The position numbers and the translations under genes were made by a program. From Microbacterium salsuginis (GTDB lineage: Bacteria > Actinomycetota > Actinomycetes > Actinomycetales > Microbacteriaceae), in contig NZ_JABACI010000001.1 in the NCBI RefSeq assembly GCF_012524205.1, positions 434,001 through 498,000 of the forward strand: 64,000 bases of DNA. Direction: 5' to 3'. The notes under the pieces were generated by a model that was not told the DNA's origin, did not search any database, and saw only the letters and a list, made by a program, of their open reading frames with translations. Shown here one piece after another: positions 25,136 through 33,488 of the stretch. Position 1 is the stretch's first letter; the number at the start of each line of letters is the position of its first letter.

Positions 25136-26059
25136 GTGCTCGCCGTCCTCGCCGCCGCCGTGCTGTTCGGCACCACCGGCACGTCCCAGGCGCTGGGTCC
25201 CGAGGGCACGACGCCGCTGTCCATCGGCGTCATGAGGATGGTCATCGGCGGAACCGGCCTCGCCGTGTTCGCCTTCGCGCTCGCCGCCCGCCACGCCCGC
25301 AGGCGCCCCGCCGAAGCGAGCCGTCCGGCTCCGGGCCTGCGCCCGATCGCGCTCATGGTGCTCACCGGTGTCTGCCTGGCGGTGTACCAGCCGCTGTTCT
25401 TCCTCGGCACGGCCCGTAACGGCGTCGCGGTCGGCACCGTCGTCGCACTGGGCTCCGCTCCGATCCTCGCCGGTCTGCTGGAATGGGCGCTCACGCGACG
25501 GATGCCGTCGCCTACGTGGATGGGCGCCACCGCCCTCGCCACGATCGGCGTCGTGCTCCTCGGCTTCGGGGGCGATGCCGGAGGCGCCGGAGGCACCGAC
25601 GCGGTCGGCCTGCTCGGCTCGGTCGGCGCCGGCGCGTCGTTCGCCGTCATCGCCAACGCGCAGCGACGCCTGCTCGACGAAGGCTGGGATCCGTTCACCG
25701 TCGTGGGCGGCATGGGTGCGAGCTCCGCGGCGCTGAGCGCGCTGGCGCTGCCGTTCGTCGACCTCGCATGGCTGGGCACGACCCGCGGCCTCGTCATGGC
25801 AATGTGGCTGGGCCTTGCCACCATCGCCATCGCGTACGTGATGTTCACGTGGGGGCTCAGCGGCCTCACCGCGGCGACCGCCGCAACCCTCACGCTCGGC
25901 GAGCCGCTCACCGCCAGCGTGCTCGGGATCGCCGTGCTCGGCGAACGGCTCTCGACGCTCGCGATCGTGGGGCTCGTCGTCCTCGCCGCAGGCCTCGCCC
26001 TGCTCGCGTGGGGCTCGCGCAGTCCACGCGATCCCGCTCCCTACGCCGTCGAGGCGTGA
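25136..26059 (+). CDS. EamA/DMT-family transporter
   Basis: A protein of about 307 residues with ten predicted membrane segments in two EamA repeats (first: AVLFGTTGTSQALGP to WALTRRMPS; second: GLLGSVGAGASFAVIANAQ to LVVLAAGLALLAWG), each ending in the GERLS/E-P-L-T pattern of metabolite exporters. I prefer GTG 25136, seven bases after GGGAG; GTG 25130 in the same frame is also possible. The cargo is unknown; relatives export amino acids or nucleosides. With the following GNAT gene it forms a plus-strand pair between cysS and ispDF. Confidence 0.85.
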   Translation: MLAVLAAAVLFGTTGTSQALGPEGTTPLSIGVMRMVIGGTGLAVFAFALAARHARRRPAEASRPAPGLRPIALMVLTGVCLAVYQPLFFLGTARNGVAVGTVVALGSAPILAGLLEWALTRRMPSPTWMGATALATIGVVLLGFGGDAGGAGGTDAVGLLGSVGAGASFAVIANAQRRLLDEGWDPFTVVGGMGASSAALSALALPFVDLAWLGTTRGLVMAMWLGLATIAIAYVMFTWGLSGLTAATAATLTLGEPLTASVLGIAVLGERLSTLAIVGLVVLAAGLALLAWGSRSPRDPAPYAVEA

Positions 26060-26107
26060 GGGGCGCGAAACATCGCGGCAACGCGGCCGTGGCACACTGG
26101 GCGCGAC

Positions 26108-26575
26108 ATGCAGCGCACCATCGAGATCCGCACCGACGACCTCTCCGGCGACGAGACGAGGCGCCTGGTCGCCTTCCACCTCTCCGGCATGCACGACACC
26201 TCGCCGGCGGAGAGCGTGCACGCTCTCGACATCGACGCTCTGCAGCATCCGTCCGTCTCCATCTGGTCGGCGTGGATCGAGGGCGAGATCGCCGGCATCG
26301 GCGCACTGAAGACGCTCGACGAGGCACGCGGCGAAGTGAAGTCCATGCGGGTGAGCGACCGGTTCCGGGGCGCCGGGGTCGGGCGAGCGCTGCTGCGGCA
26401 CATCATGGCCACCGCCCGCGAGCGGGGCATGACCAGTCTCTGGCTCGAGACGGGCGCGACGGCGGAATTCCTCGCCGCCCAGCGACTGTACGAGAGCGAG
26501 GGGTTCGCGACCTGCGGTCCGTTCGCGGACTACGCGCTCGACCCGTTCTCGGTGTTCATGACGCGCGAGCTCTGA
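26108..26575 (+). CDS. GNAT-family N-acetyltransferase
   Basis: A 155-residue GNAT protein. The acetyl-CoA pyrophosphate loop is RGAGVGRALLRHIMATA (motif A), preceded by the VKSMRVSDRFR beta-4 strand; LWLETGATAEFLAAQRLYESEGF provides the C-terminal motif B. It resembles the YitI/ElaA-type single-domain acetyltransferases; substrate unknown. It stops 12 bases before the convergent ispDF stop. Confidence 0.87.
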   Translation: MQRTIEIRTDDLSGDETRRLVAFHLSGMHDTSPAESVHALDIDALQHPSVSIWSAWIEGEIAGIGALKTLDEARGEVKSMRVSDRFRGAGVGRALLRHIMATARERGMTSLWLETGATAEFLAAQRLYESEGFATCGPFADYALDPFSVFMTREL

Positions 26576-26587
26576 CCACAGCGCGTG

Positions 26588-27778
26588 TCACGCCGGGACG
26601 ACGACGGCGACCGCGAACGCCGCGACGCCCTCGCCACGGCCGGTGAAGCCGAGGCCGTCGGTCGTCGTCGCCGAGATCGACACCGCCGCACCCCCGAGCG
26701 CCGCTGACAGCGTGCGCTCGGCCTCGTCACGGCGAGCGGCGAACCGCGGACGGTTCGCCTGCACCTGCACCGAGACGTTCCCGACGCTCCAGCCGGCTTC
26801 GCGCAGGAGAGTCAGCGTCCTGCCCAGGAAGACGTCGGCATGGGCCCCCGCATACTCCGGGTGATCGGTGCCGAAATGCGTTCCGATGTCGCCGAGGCCG
26901 GCAGCGGCCAGCAGTGCATCGACGATCGCATGCGCGAGGGCATCCCCGTCCGAATGACCCGACAGAGCAGGCTCGCCGGGCCAGTGCAGGCCCGCGAGCC
27001 ACAGGTCACCGTCGCCCCCGAATGCATGCACATCCGTTCCCATGCCCACGCGAGGCACAGCCGCGACGGTGGGACCCGCCGCAGGAAGTGGCGCGACGAG
27101 GTGGCGTGCACGATCGAGGTCGGCGGCGGTCGTGATCTTGAAGGCGAGCGGATGCCCCGGCACGGCCATGACGGCATGCCCGGCCGCCGCGACCAGCGCC
27201 GCGTCGTCCGTGAAGTCCTCGGTGGCTGCGGCATATGCCCCGTCGAGAACGTCTCGACGGAATCCCTGCGGCGTCTGTGCGGCCGACAGCTCGGAGCGGT
27301 CCACGGCGGCGACGATCTCGTCGCCGGCCACCCGCTTGAGGGTGTCGATCACCGGGAGCACGGGGATCGCGCCCACCGCCCCGCTCCGGAGCGCCGCGAC
27401 GACCCGATCGAAGACCTCGGGCGGCGTGAGTGCGCGCGCCGCATCGTGCACGAGCACGATCTCGACCTCGGGCGACAGCGCTGCCAGCCCCGCCGCGACG
27501 GACTGCTGACGAGTCGCGCCACCGGCGACGACCGCGACCGTTCCGGCCCGATCACCCGCCGCGGCACGCACGTCGGCGAGCGCGTCGTCCTCACGACCGG
27601 GGGGCGCGACGACGACCACATCCGCGCGGGGCGCGGCGAGAACACCGCTCAGCGCGTGGCGCAGGATGCTGCGGTCGTCGATCGCGACGAATGCCTTGGG
27701 TCCACCCGCACCGAGGCGGGTGCCCGATCCGGCCGCGACGACGACGACACCCACGCGCGGGACGGAAGGCAGGCTCAC
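26588..27778 (-). CDS. ispDF: Bifunctional MEP cytidylyltransferase / MEcPP synthase
   Basis: A 396-residue fusion for two MEP-pathway steps of isoprenoid synthesis. Residues 1-232 are IspD (CTP:2-C-methylerythritol-4-phosphate cytidylyltransferase), with [30 protein letters not shown] and [11 protein letters not shown]. Residues about 240-396 are IspF (MEcPP synthase), with zinc site GMGTDVHAF, the [18 protein letters not shown] helix, [11 protein letters not shown] and [15 protein letters not shown]. The fused form contrasts with separate ispD and ispF in mycobacteria. It lies 44 bases downstream of carD on the same strand, probably in one operon. Confidence 0.96.
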   Translation of the reverse strand: MSLPSVPRVGVVVVAAGSGTRLGAGGPKAFVAIDDRSILRHALSGVLAAPRADVVVVAPPGREDDALADVRAAAGDRAGTVAVVAGGATRQQSVAAGLAALSPEVEIVLVHDAARALTPPEVFDRVVAALRSGAVGAIPVLPVIDTLKRVAGDEIVAAVDRSELSAAQTPQGFRRDVLDGAYAAATEDFTDDAALVAAAGHAVMAVPGHPLAFKITTAADLDRARHLVAPLPAAGPTVAAVPRVGMGTDVHAFGGDGDLWLAGLHWPGEPALSGHSDGDALAHAIVDALLAAAGLGDIGTHFGTDHPEYAGAHADVFLGRTLTLLREAGWSVGNVSVQVQANRPRFAARRDEAERTLSAALGGAAVSISATTTDGLGFTGRGEGVAAFAVAVVVPA

Positions 27779-27822
27779 ACGTCCACGCTACCGGCGTGGT
27801 GTGCGTGCGGGCGACAGCCGCG

Positions 27823-28305
27823 TCAGGAAGCGAGCACCTCGTCGAGGATCACGCTGGCCTGCTCCTCGTCGGTCTTCTCGGCGAGCGCGAGCTCGGAGAT
27901 CAGGATCTGCTTCGCCTTGGCGAGCATGCGCTTCTCACCCGCCGACAGGCCGCGATCCTGGTCGCGACGCCACAGGTCGCGCACGACCTCGCTGACCTTG
28001 ATGACGTCACCGGAGGCGAGCTTCTCGAGGTTGGCCTTGTAGCGGCGCGACCAGTTGGTCGGCTCCTCCGTGAAGGGAGCGCGCAGCACCTCGAAGACCT
28101 TGTCGAGGCCCTCCTTGCCGATGACATCGCGGACGCCGACGAGGTCGACGTTCTCAGCGGGGACCTCGATGATCAGGTCGCCCTGCGTGACGTTGAGCTT
28201 CAGGTACTTCTTCGTCTCGCCCTTGATGATTCGGTCTTTGACCTCGATGATCGTTGCCGCGCCGTGGTGGGGGTAAACGACCGTCTCGCCAACCTCAAAA
28301 AGCAT
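27823..28305 (-). CDS. carD: CarD-family RNA polymerase-binding regulator
   Basis: A 160-residue protein. The N-terminal Tudor-like RNA polymerase interaction domain ([19 protein letters not shown] to [16 protein letters not shown]) is followed by an all-helical DNA-binding domain ([40 protein letters not shown]). It stabilises the open promoter complex, chiefly at rRNA and housekeeping promoters. Length equals the mycobacterial protein (about 162). ATG 28305 was chosen over an in-frame ATG at 28341. Its promoter lies in the 158-base gap to the divergent lipoprotein gene, which also contains a GGAGAA/TTCTCC repeat. Confidence 0.96.
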   Translation of the reverse strand: MLFEVGETVVYPHHGAATIIEVKDRIIKGETKKYLKLNVTQGDLIIEVPAENVDLVGVRDVIGKEGLDKVFEVLRAPFTEEPTNWSRRYKANLEKLASGDVIKVSEVVRDLWRRDQDRGLSAGEKRMLAKAKQILISELALAEKTDEEQASVILDEVLAS

Positions 28306-28463
28306 GGAGTTATGTCCTTTCGGCAACCTCCAGGATACCACAGGAGAAATACGCTAAGGTTCTCCGCCCCCGGGGTGGGGACCGCCCGCGGAGCCGTTCA
28401 CCACGCCGCCGACGGCGTGCCCATAGAATGCATGGGAAGCCGTCATCCGTCCCGGGAGGATCT

Positions 28464-28937
28464 GTGTACTCGCGCCCCATCGCGTCGCTCGCCATCGGAG
28501 CCGCGCTCGTCCTCACCGCCACCGGATGCAGCATGATCTCGCCGCAGGCGACCACGATCGAATACTCCGGCGCCGAGGGCACGAACGTCTACGGCGCCGG
28601 CCCGGTCGAGGTCCGGAACGCGCAGATCGTCGCCACCGAGGACGGCTCCGAGGGCAACTTCGTCGCCGCGCTGGTCAATGACACCGAGGAATCCCAGACG
28701 CTGAACATCGAGTTCCGCGGCGCGGAGTCCGAGATCACCCTGTCGGTGCGCGTGCCCGCGAACACGACGGTGAGCCTCGGCACCGAGGACGAGGATCCGA
28801 TCCTGCTGGAAGACCTCGACACCCTGCCCGGTCAGGACATCGACGGATACTTCCAGTCCGGCGACGCCGAGGGCGTCCTGGTCTCAGTGCCCGTGCTCGA
28901 CGGCAGCCTGGACTACCTGGCGCCGCTGGCCCCCTGA
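28464..28937 (+). CDS. Small secreted lipoprotein of unknown function
   Basis: A 157-residue protein starting at a GTG preceded by GGAGG at ideal spacing. A signal peptide (SRPIASLAIGAALVLTATGC, cysteine at 22) makes it a lipoprotein. The mature part is acidic and mostly beta (VEVRNAQIVATEDGSEGNFV, SLGTEDEDPILLEDLD), resembling small immunoglobulin-like or copper-chaperone-like folds, but it lacks a clear Met/His copper motif. It is divergent from carD and convergent with regX3. I do not recognise a function. Confidence 0.8.
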   Translation: MYSRPIASLAIGAALVLTATGCSMISPQATTIEYSGAEGTNVYGAGPVEVRNAQIVATEDGSEGNFVAALVNDTEESQTLNIEFRGAESEITLSVRVPANTTVSLGTEDEDPILLEDLDTLPGQDIDGYFQSGDAEGVLVSVPVLDGSLDYLAPLAP

Positions 28938-28972
28938 ACCGCCCCGCCCGACACGGGGCGGAGCTCGGTCCG

Positions 28973-29656
28973 TCAGCCTTCGAAGCGGTAGCCCAGCCCG
29001 CGAACGGTGACCAGCATCTCCGGCGAGCTGGGGTTCTGCTCGATGCGGGAGCGGATGCGCTTGATGTGCACGTCGAGCGTCTTGGTGTCGCCGAAGTAGT
29101 CGCTCCCCCACACACGGTCGATCAGCTGCCCGCGCGTGAGCACTCGGCCGGCATTGCGCATGAGCACCTCGAGCAGCTCGAATTCCTTGAGGGGCATGTT
29201 GATCTCGGCGCCCTCGACGGCCACCGTGTGGCGGTCGATGTCGAGTACGACGCGGCCGCCCTCCAGCACGCGGTCCTCGAGATCGGTCTCGAGCTGCGAG
29301 AACCGCCGCAGAACGGCCCGCATGCGTGCCAGCAGTTCCCGCGCCGAGTACGGCTTGGTGACGTAGTCGTCGGCACCGAGCTCGAGCCCCACCACGATGT
29401 CGACCTCGGAGTCCTTGGCCGTCAGCATGATGATGGGAACGGCCGAGGTCGTGCGGATCTGCCGGCACACTTCGGTTCCCGGCATCCCGGGCAGCATGAG
29501 GTCGAGGAGCACGATGTCGGCACCGCGCTCGCGGAACGCCGTGAGCGCGGCGGGGCCGTCTTCGGCGATCTCGACGTCGTACCCTTCGCGCCGCAGCAGG
29601 TAGGCGAGCGGGTCCGAGAGGTCGGGCTCGTCCTCGACGATCAGAACGCGGGTCAT
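28973..29656 (-). CDS. regX3: Phosphate-responsive response regulator RegX3
   Basis: A 227-residue OmpR/PhoB-family regulator, the length of mycobacterial RegX3 and closely similar to it along its whole length (LLDLMLPGMPGTEVCRQIR, SEVDIVVGLELGADDYVTKP, LPLKEFELLE-like NMPLKEFELLEVLMRNAGR). Phosphoacceptor Asp52; C-terminal winged helix ends VTVRGLGYRFEG. It works with the SenX3 kinase encoded upstream (ATGA overlap) to induce phosphate-uptake genes under phosphate limitation. PHO-box repeats before phoU/senX3 and pstS in this window are likely targets. Confidence 0.95.
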   Translation of the reverse strand: MTRVLIVEDEPDLSDPLAYLLRREGYDVEIAEDGPAALTAFRERGADIVLLDLMLPGMPGTEVCRQIRTTSAVPIIMLTAKDSEVDIVVGLELGADDYVTKPYSARELLARMRAVLRRFSQLETDLEDRVLEGGRVVLDIDRHTVAVEGAEINMPLKEFELLEVLMRNAGRVLTRGQLIDRVWGSDYFGDTKTLDVHIKRIRSRIEQNPSSPEMLVTVRGLGYRFEG

Positions 29657-30870
29657 GCAGGGTCTCCGTTCGTGGAAAGCGGGCGTGAGGTCGCACCGGC
29701 GGTCGGCCGCTTCTTCTTGCGGCCCCGCTTGGGCGAGGAATCGGCGGCGGGCGCCTCGATCTGGGGAAGGCGGATGGTGAAGGTCGAGCCGCGGCCCGGG
29801 CGGGACCACAGCCGCACCTCACCGCCGTGGCGCTGCACCGCGTGCTTGACGATCGACAGGCCCAGACCGCTTCCGCCGGTGCGACGGGCGCGTGCCGGGT
29901 CGGCACGGTAGAAGCGCTCGAACACGCGGTCCTGGTCACCTTCGGCGATGCCGATGCCTCGGTCGGTCACGGCGATCTCGACGATGCCTTCTGCGGCCTT
30001 CACGCCGATCCCGACGCTCGAGCCGCGCGGCGAGTAGGCGATGGCGTTCGCGATCAGATTGCCGACCGCCTCGCTGAGCACCTGCGCATCCCCGCGCACG
30101 TACACGCCGCGGGATCCGCCGCGCACCACCTCCACCCCGGCCGAGTCCGCCTGGATGGCGTGGGCGTCCAGCGCGGAGGCGACGACCTCGTCGACCGACA
30201 CGTCCTGCTGGGTCAGCTCGTCCGAGGCCTGCAGTCGCGAGAGGTTCATGATGCGCGACGTGAGCAGCGCGAGACGGGATGCCTCGGCCGACAGCCGTGC
30301 GGCGAAGATGCGCACCTGCGGCGGATCGTCGGCGGCCGACTCGATCGCCTCGGCGAGCAGGCTGACCGCGCCGACCGGGGTCTTGAGCTCGTGGCTGGTG
30401 TTGGCGACGAAGTCGCGTCGCATCTCTTCGACCCGCTCACGCTCGGTGATGTCGCGCAGCACGAGGAGGGTGAGTCGAGGCGAGATGCGGCTCGCGCGCA
30501 CCACCACCAGGCGCGGCTCTGCCGGGGGCGCGCCGCGGCGCAGCCGCAGGGTCTCGGTCGCCGTCGAGTCGCTGTTGCGCACGCCCCGTGCGACGGCACG
30601 CAACTCGTCCGAGGGCAGCGCTCTGCCCTCGATCAGCTCGAACGGCACAGCAGCGGCCGACGCCGCGAGCACTGTCGACGAGGCGTCCACCACGACGGCC
30701 GCGTCGTCCATGCCGTGCAGCACTTCACGGACGCCGTCGGGGATGTCCAGCGAGGTCTCGGCGCGCGCGCGATCGCGTGCACGCAGCGAGACGACGATGA
30801 CCGCCGAGATCGAAGCCCCGATGACGATGCCCGCCAGGAGGGCCAGCAGCGCGAGCTGCGTGGTGTGCAT
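29653..30870 (-). CDS. senX3: Sensor histidine kinase SenX3
   Basis: A 405-residue membrane kinase. One or two N-terminal membrane segments fall in 5-29; a PAS-like sensor lies at about 45-145; the dimerisation/phosphoacceptor helix has FVANTSHELKTPVGAVS (His160); the ATPase domain has NLIANAIAYSP (N box), DRGIGIAEGDQDRVFERFYR (G1/F) and GGSGLGLSIVKHAVQRHGGEV (G2). It has no large extracellular loop, as expected for SenX3, which senses phosphate through PhoU and the Pst complex. A basic Lys/Arg C-terminal tail (SPKRGRKKKRP) is present. ATG 30870 chosen; the region upstream is the PHO-box promoter shared with phoU. Confidence 0.94.
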   Translation of the reverse strand: MHTTQLALLALLAGIVIGASISAVIVVSLRARDRARAETSLDIPDGVREVLHGMDDAAVVVDASSTVLAASAAAVPFELIEGRALPSDELRAVARGVRNSDSTATETLRLRRGAPPAEPRLVVVRASRISPRLTLLVLRDITERERVEEMRRDFVANTSHELKTPVGAVSLLAEAIESAADDPPQVRIFAARLSAEASRLALLTSRIMNLSRLQASDELTQQDVSVDEVVASALDAHAIQADSAGVEVVRGGSRGVYVRGDAQVLSEAVGNLIANAIAYSPRGSSVGIGVKAAEGIVEIAVTDRGIGIAEGDQDRVFERFYRADPARARRTGGSGLGLSIVKHAVQRHGGEVRLWSRPGRGSTFTIRLPQIEAPAADSSPKRGRKKKRPTAGATSRPLSTNGDPA

Positions 30871-30942
30871 GCAAACAGCGTAGGGGCATGCCGGACGGGC
30901 TTCCGTCCGGGCGCCGGGGAGCACCGAGGGGCGCCGACTACT

Positions 30943-30971
30943 ATTCACCACGGCGGCACCATCCGTTAACC
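30943..30971. promoter_or_regulatory. PHO-box-like 11-bp direct repeats between senX3 and phoU
   Basis: Three 7-mers at exact 11-base spacing resemble the actinobacterial GTTCACC PHO repeat: ATTCACC (30943-30949), CGGCACC (30954-30960) and GTTAACC (30965-30971). They lie in the 164-base divergent gap, consistent with RegX3 controlling both its own kinase gene and phoU. Confidence 0.6.
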
Positions 30972-31034
30972 TTCGCTGACGAGAATCGCCGAGGCGCGGG
31001 GCAGGTGCGTGCCCGGAATCAGAAAGGTGCTCGC

Positions 31035-31715
31035 ATGCGCGAAGTGTTCCACCAGTCGCTCGAAGACGTCCAGGGACGTCTCGTCGAGATCGCCGAACTC
31101 GTGACGGTGGCGATCGACAAGGCGACACGGGCCTTCGGCACGAGCGATGTCGCGCTCGCCGAGGAGGTCATCGAGGCCGACGCCGTCATCGACGAGAAGG
31201 CGATCGCGCTGGACGAGCTCGCGATCGAGATCCTCGCCCGCCAGCAGCCGGTCGCGCGCGACCTGCGCATCGTCGTGAGCGCGCTGCGCATGAGCGCCTC
31301 GCTCGAGCGCATGGGCGACATCGCCGAGCACATCGCGCAGCTGACGCGCATGCGGTTCCCCGAGCGCGCGATCCCCAAGGGCCTGAAGTCCACGTTCCTC
31401 AAGATGGGCGAGCTCGATGTCGAGGTGGCCCGCCAGCTGGCGGAGCTGCTGCGCACGCAGGATCTCGCGATGACCGAGGCGATCCGCAACGCCGACGACA
31501 AGCTCGACGAGCTGCACCTGTCGGTCTTCGAGAAGGTCCTCAGCGACAGCTGGCAGGGCGAGGCGTCGGCGACCGTCGACGCGACGCTGGCCAGCCGCTA
31601 CCACGAGCGATTCGCCGATCACGCCGTGTCGGTCGCGAAGAAGGTCGCCTACCTCTCGACAGGCGACTGGACCACGTCGACCGACGCGATCGACATCGTC
31701 GCGCCGCAGGAGTAG
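31035..31715 (+). CDS. phoU: Phosphate signalling protein PhoU
   Basis: A 226-residue protein made of two three-helix PhoU repeats. Each repeat carries the metal-binding (D/E)xxxD pattern (AEEVIEADAVIDEKA, AMTEAIRNADDKLDELH), and the ARDLRIVVSALRMSASLERMGD and FADHAVSVAKKV helices are diagnostic. It couples Pst transporter status to the SenX3 kinase, holding it off when phosphate is plentiful. ATG 31035 follows AGAAAGG. It stands alone, apart from pstSCAB 16 kb away, but its promoter carries PHO-like repeats. Confidence 0.95.
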   Translation: MREVFHQSLEDVQGRLVEIAELVTVAIDKATRAFGTSDVALAEEVIEADAVIDEKAIALDELAIEILARQQPVARDLRIVVSALRMSASLERMGDIAEHIAQLTRMRFPERAIPKGLKSTFLKMGELDVEVARQLAELLRTQDLAMTEAIRNADDKLDELHLSVFEKVLSDSWQGEASATVDATLASRYHERFADHAVSVAKKVAYLSTGDWTTSTDAIDIVAPQE

Positions 31716-31737
31716 GCCGGTAGGTCTCTACGCCGTT

Positions 31738-31806
31738 CGTTGAGCGAGCGGAGCGAGACGAAACGCCCTGGATGCGTCCGGGGCGTTTCGTCTCGCTCGC
31801 TCAACG
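31738..31806. terminator. Long bidirectional hairpin between phoU and gpmA
   Basis: A 26-bp complementary pair (left arm 31738-31768, with a 5-base GGAGC bulge; right arm 31781-31806) separates convergent genes. The arms contain GAGCGAGCGGAGCGAGACG, and the right arm reads through TTTCG. It looks like a bidirectional terminator of a dispersed family. Confidence 0.75.
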
Positions 31807-31815
31807 GGCGACGGG

Positions 31816-32565
31816 TCAGGCCTTGCCCTGGTTGGCGACCGCGGCAGCACCGGCGGCCGCGGCCTCGGGGTCGAGGTACTCCCCGGCGCCGATCGGCGTG
31901 AGGTCCTCGTCGAGGCGGTACACCAGCGGGATGCCGGTAGGGATGTTCAGCTCCGCGATGTCGGCGTCGCTGATGCCGTCGAGGTGCTTCACGAGGCCGC
32001 GCAGCGAGTTGCCGTGCGCGGTCACGAGCACCGTCTTGCCCGCCCGCAGGTCGGGGACGATGTCGCTGTGCCAGTACGGCAGCATGCGGTCGATCACGAG
32101 CTTGAGCGACTCGGTGTCGGGCACCTCGCCGTCGATGCCGATGTAGCGCGGGTCACCCGCCTGGCTGTACTGGTCGTCGGCGGGCAGCGGCGGCGGCGGA
32201 ACGTCGAACGAGCGCCGCCACAGCATGAACTGCTCCTGACCGAACTCCTCGAGCGTCTGCGCCTTGTCTTTGCCCTGCAGGGCACCGTAGTGGCGCTCGT
32301 TCAGACGCCACGTGCGCTTGACCGGGATCCAGAGCCGATCCGCGGTGTCTAGCGCGATGTCGGCGGTCTGGATCGCACGGCTGAGCAGCGATGTGTGGAG
32401 GACGTCCGGCAGGATGCCCGACTCGGCGAGCAGCTGACCGCCGCGCGCGGCCTCGGCCTTGCCCTGCTCGGTGAGGCGGACATCGACCCAGCCCGTGAAC
32501 TGGTTGGTCTTGTTCCACTCGCTCTGGCCGTGTCGGAGGAGGATCAGCGTGTAGGGCGCGGTCAT
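31816..32565 (-). CDS. gpmA: 2,3-bisphosphoglycerate-dependent phosphoglycerate mutase
   Basis: A 249-residue glycolytic mutase interconverting 3- and 2-phosphoglycerate. The phosphohistidine motif [10 protein letters not shown] is at the N-terminus, with [23 protein letters not shown] and the second catalytic His in [14 protein letters not shown]. Length matches the family (248-250). ATG 32565 chosen; in-frame ATGs at 32574 and 32592 add only a few residues. The C-terminal 20 residues are an Ala-rich tail. gpm is also next to senX3-regX3 in mycobacteria. Confidence 0.96.
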   Translation of the reverse strand: MTAPYTLILLRHGQSEWNKTNQFTGWVDVRLTEQGKAEAARGGQLLAESGILPDVLHTSLLSRAIQTADIALDTADRLWIPVKRTWRLNERHYGALQGKDKAQTLEEFGQEQFMLWRRSFDVPPPPLPADDQYSQAGDPRYIGIDGEVPDTESLKLVIDRMLPYWHSDIVPDLRAGKTVLVTAHGNSLRGLVKHLDGISDADIAELNIPTGIPLVYRLDEDLTPIGAGEYLDPEAAAAGAAAVANQGKA

Positions 32566-32645
32566 GGCCCCCATGATATCCGCGCCGGGCACACTCCCCC
32601 GGCCGGTGACGGTCGGGCGACAGCTCGCGGTGGGACGATGGGATC

Positions 32646-33488
32646 ATGCCTTCCGCCCGCTCGTCACCGGCCGTGATCGGACAGATCACGCGCGGGACGA
32701 CGGGCACCAACCGGCTGCGCCGCGTGGACCGCTGGATCGCCCGGCATCCGGCGCTGCGGCGTGCGCCGGACCCGCTCGTGATCGACCTCGGCTACGGCGC
32801 GAGCGGAGTCACCGCGCTCGAGCTGCACGCGCGCCTGGCCCGTGCGCGGCCCGAGGTCGAGGTGCTCGGGCTCGAGATCGACCCGGCGCGAGTGGCGCGC
32901 GCCCGCGAGCAGCTCGCCGAGGTGCGTGCAGGGCGCACGTCGTTCGCACCGGATGCGCGCGTGTCGTTCGCGCGCGGCGGCTTCGAGATCCCGCTGCCGG
33001 GCGACCGGCGGCCATCGGTCATCCGCGCCTTCAATGTCCTGCGCCAGTACGACGAGCACGAGGTCGGCCCGGCATGGGCGTCGATGGCCGTGCGCCTCGC
33101 CGCGGACGGGCTGCTCGTCGAGGGCACGTGCGACGAGCTCGGCCGCATCGTCACGTGGGTCGCTGTCGGCCCGGACGCCGTGCCGCTGACACTCACGATC
33201 TCGCTCCGGCTCGCCGGACTGGAGCATCCCTCGATCGCCGCAGAGCGCCTGCCCAAGGCTCTCATCCATCGCAATGTGCCCGGCGAGCGCGTGCATGCTC
33301 TGCTGACCGCGCTGGACGCAGAGTGGGAGCGCGCCGCGTCGGTGTCCCCGTTCGGAGCCGAGCACCGGTGGCGGACGAGCCTGGCCGCGATGGAGGCATC
33401 CGGATGGCCGCTGCAGGAACGTTCGCGCTGGCGGCTCGGCGAGCTGACGGTGCCGTGGGATGCCGTCGCCCCGCGTGCGGCGGACTAG
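32646..33488 (+). CDS. Class I SAM-dependent methyltransferase-like protein
   Basis: A 280-residue protein. A Rossmann SAM site is recognisable: VIDLGYGASGVTALEL (motif I) and EVLGLEIDPARVARAREQ (motif II), followed by VIRAFNVLRQYDEHEV, which replaces the usual DP-x-P post-I/IV stretch. No substrate-recognition domain is evident. Target unknown. The last four bases (CTAG, 33485-33488) are shared with the convergent FUSC gene, whose stop is on the other strand of the same tetranucleotide. Confidence 0.8.
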   Translation: MPSARSSPAVIGQITRGTTGTNRLRRVDRWIARHPALRRAPDPLVIDLGYGASGVTALELHARLARARPEVEVLGLEIDPARVARAREQLAEVRAGRTSFAPDARVSFARGGFEIPLPGDRRPSVIRAFNVLRQYDEHEVGPAWASMAVRLAADGLLVEGTCDELGRIVTWVAVGPDAVPLTLTISLRLAGLEHPSIAAERLPKALIHRNVPGERVHALLTALDAEWERAASVSPFGAEHRWRTSLAAMEASGWPLQERSRWRLGELTVPWDAVAPRAAD

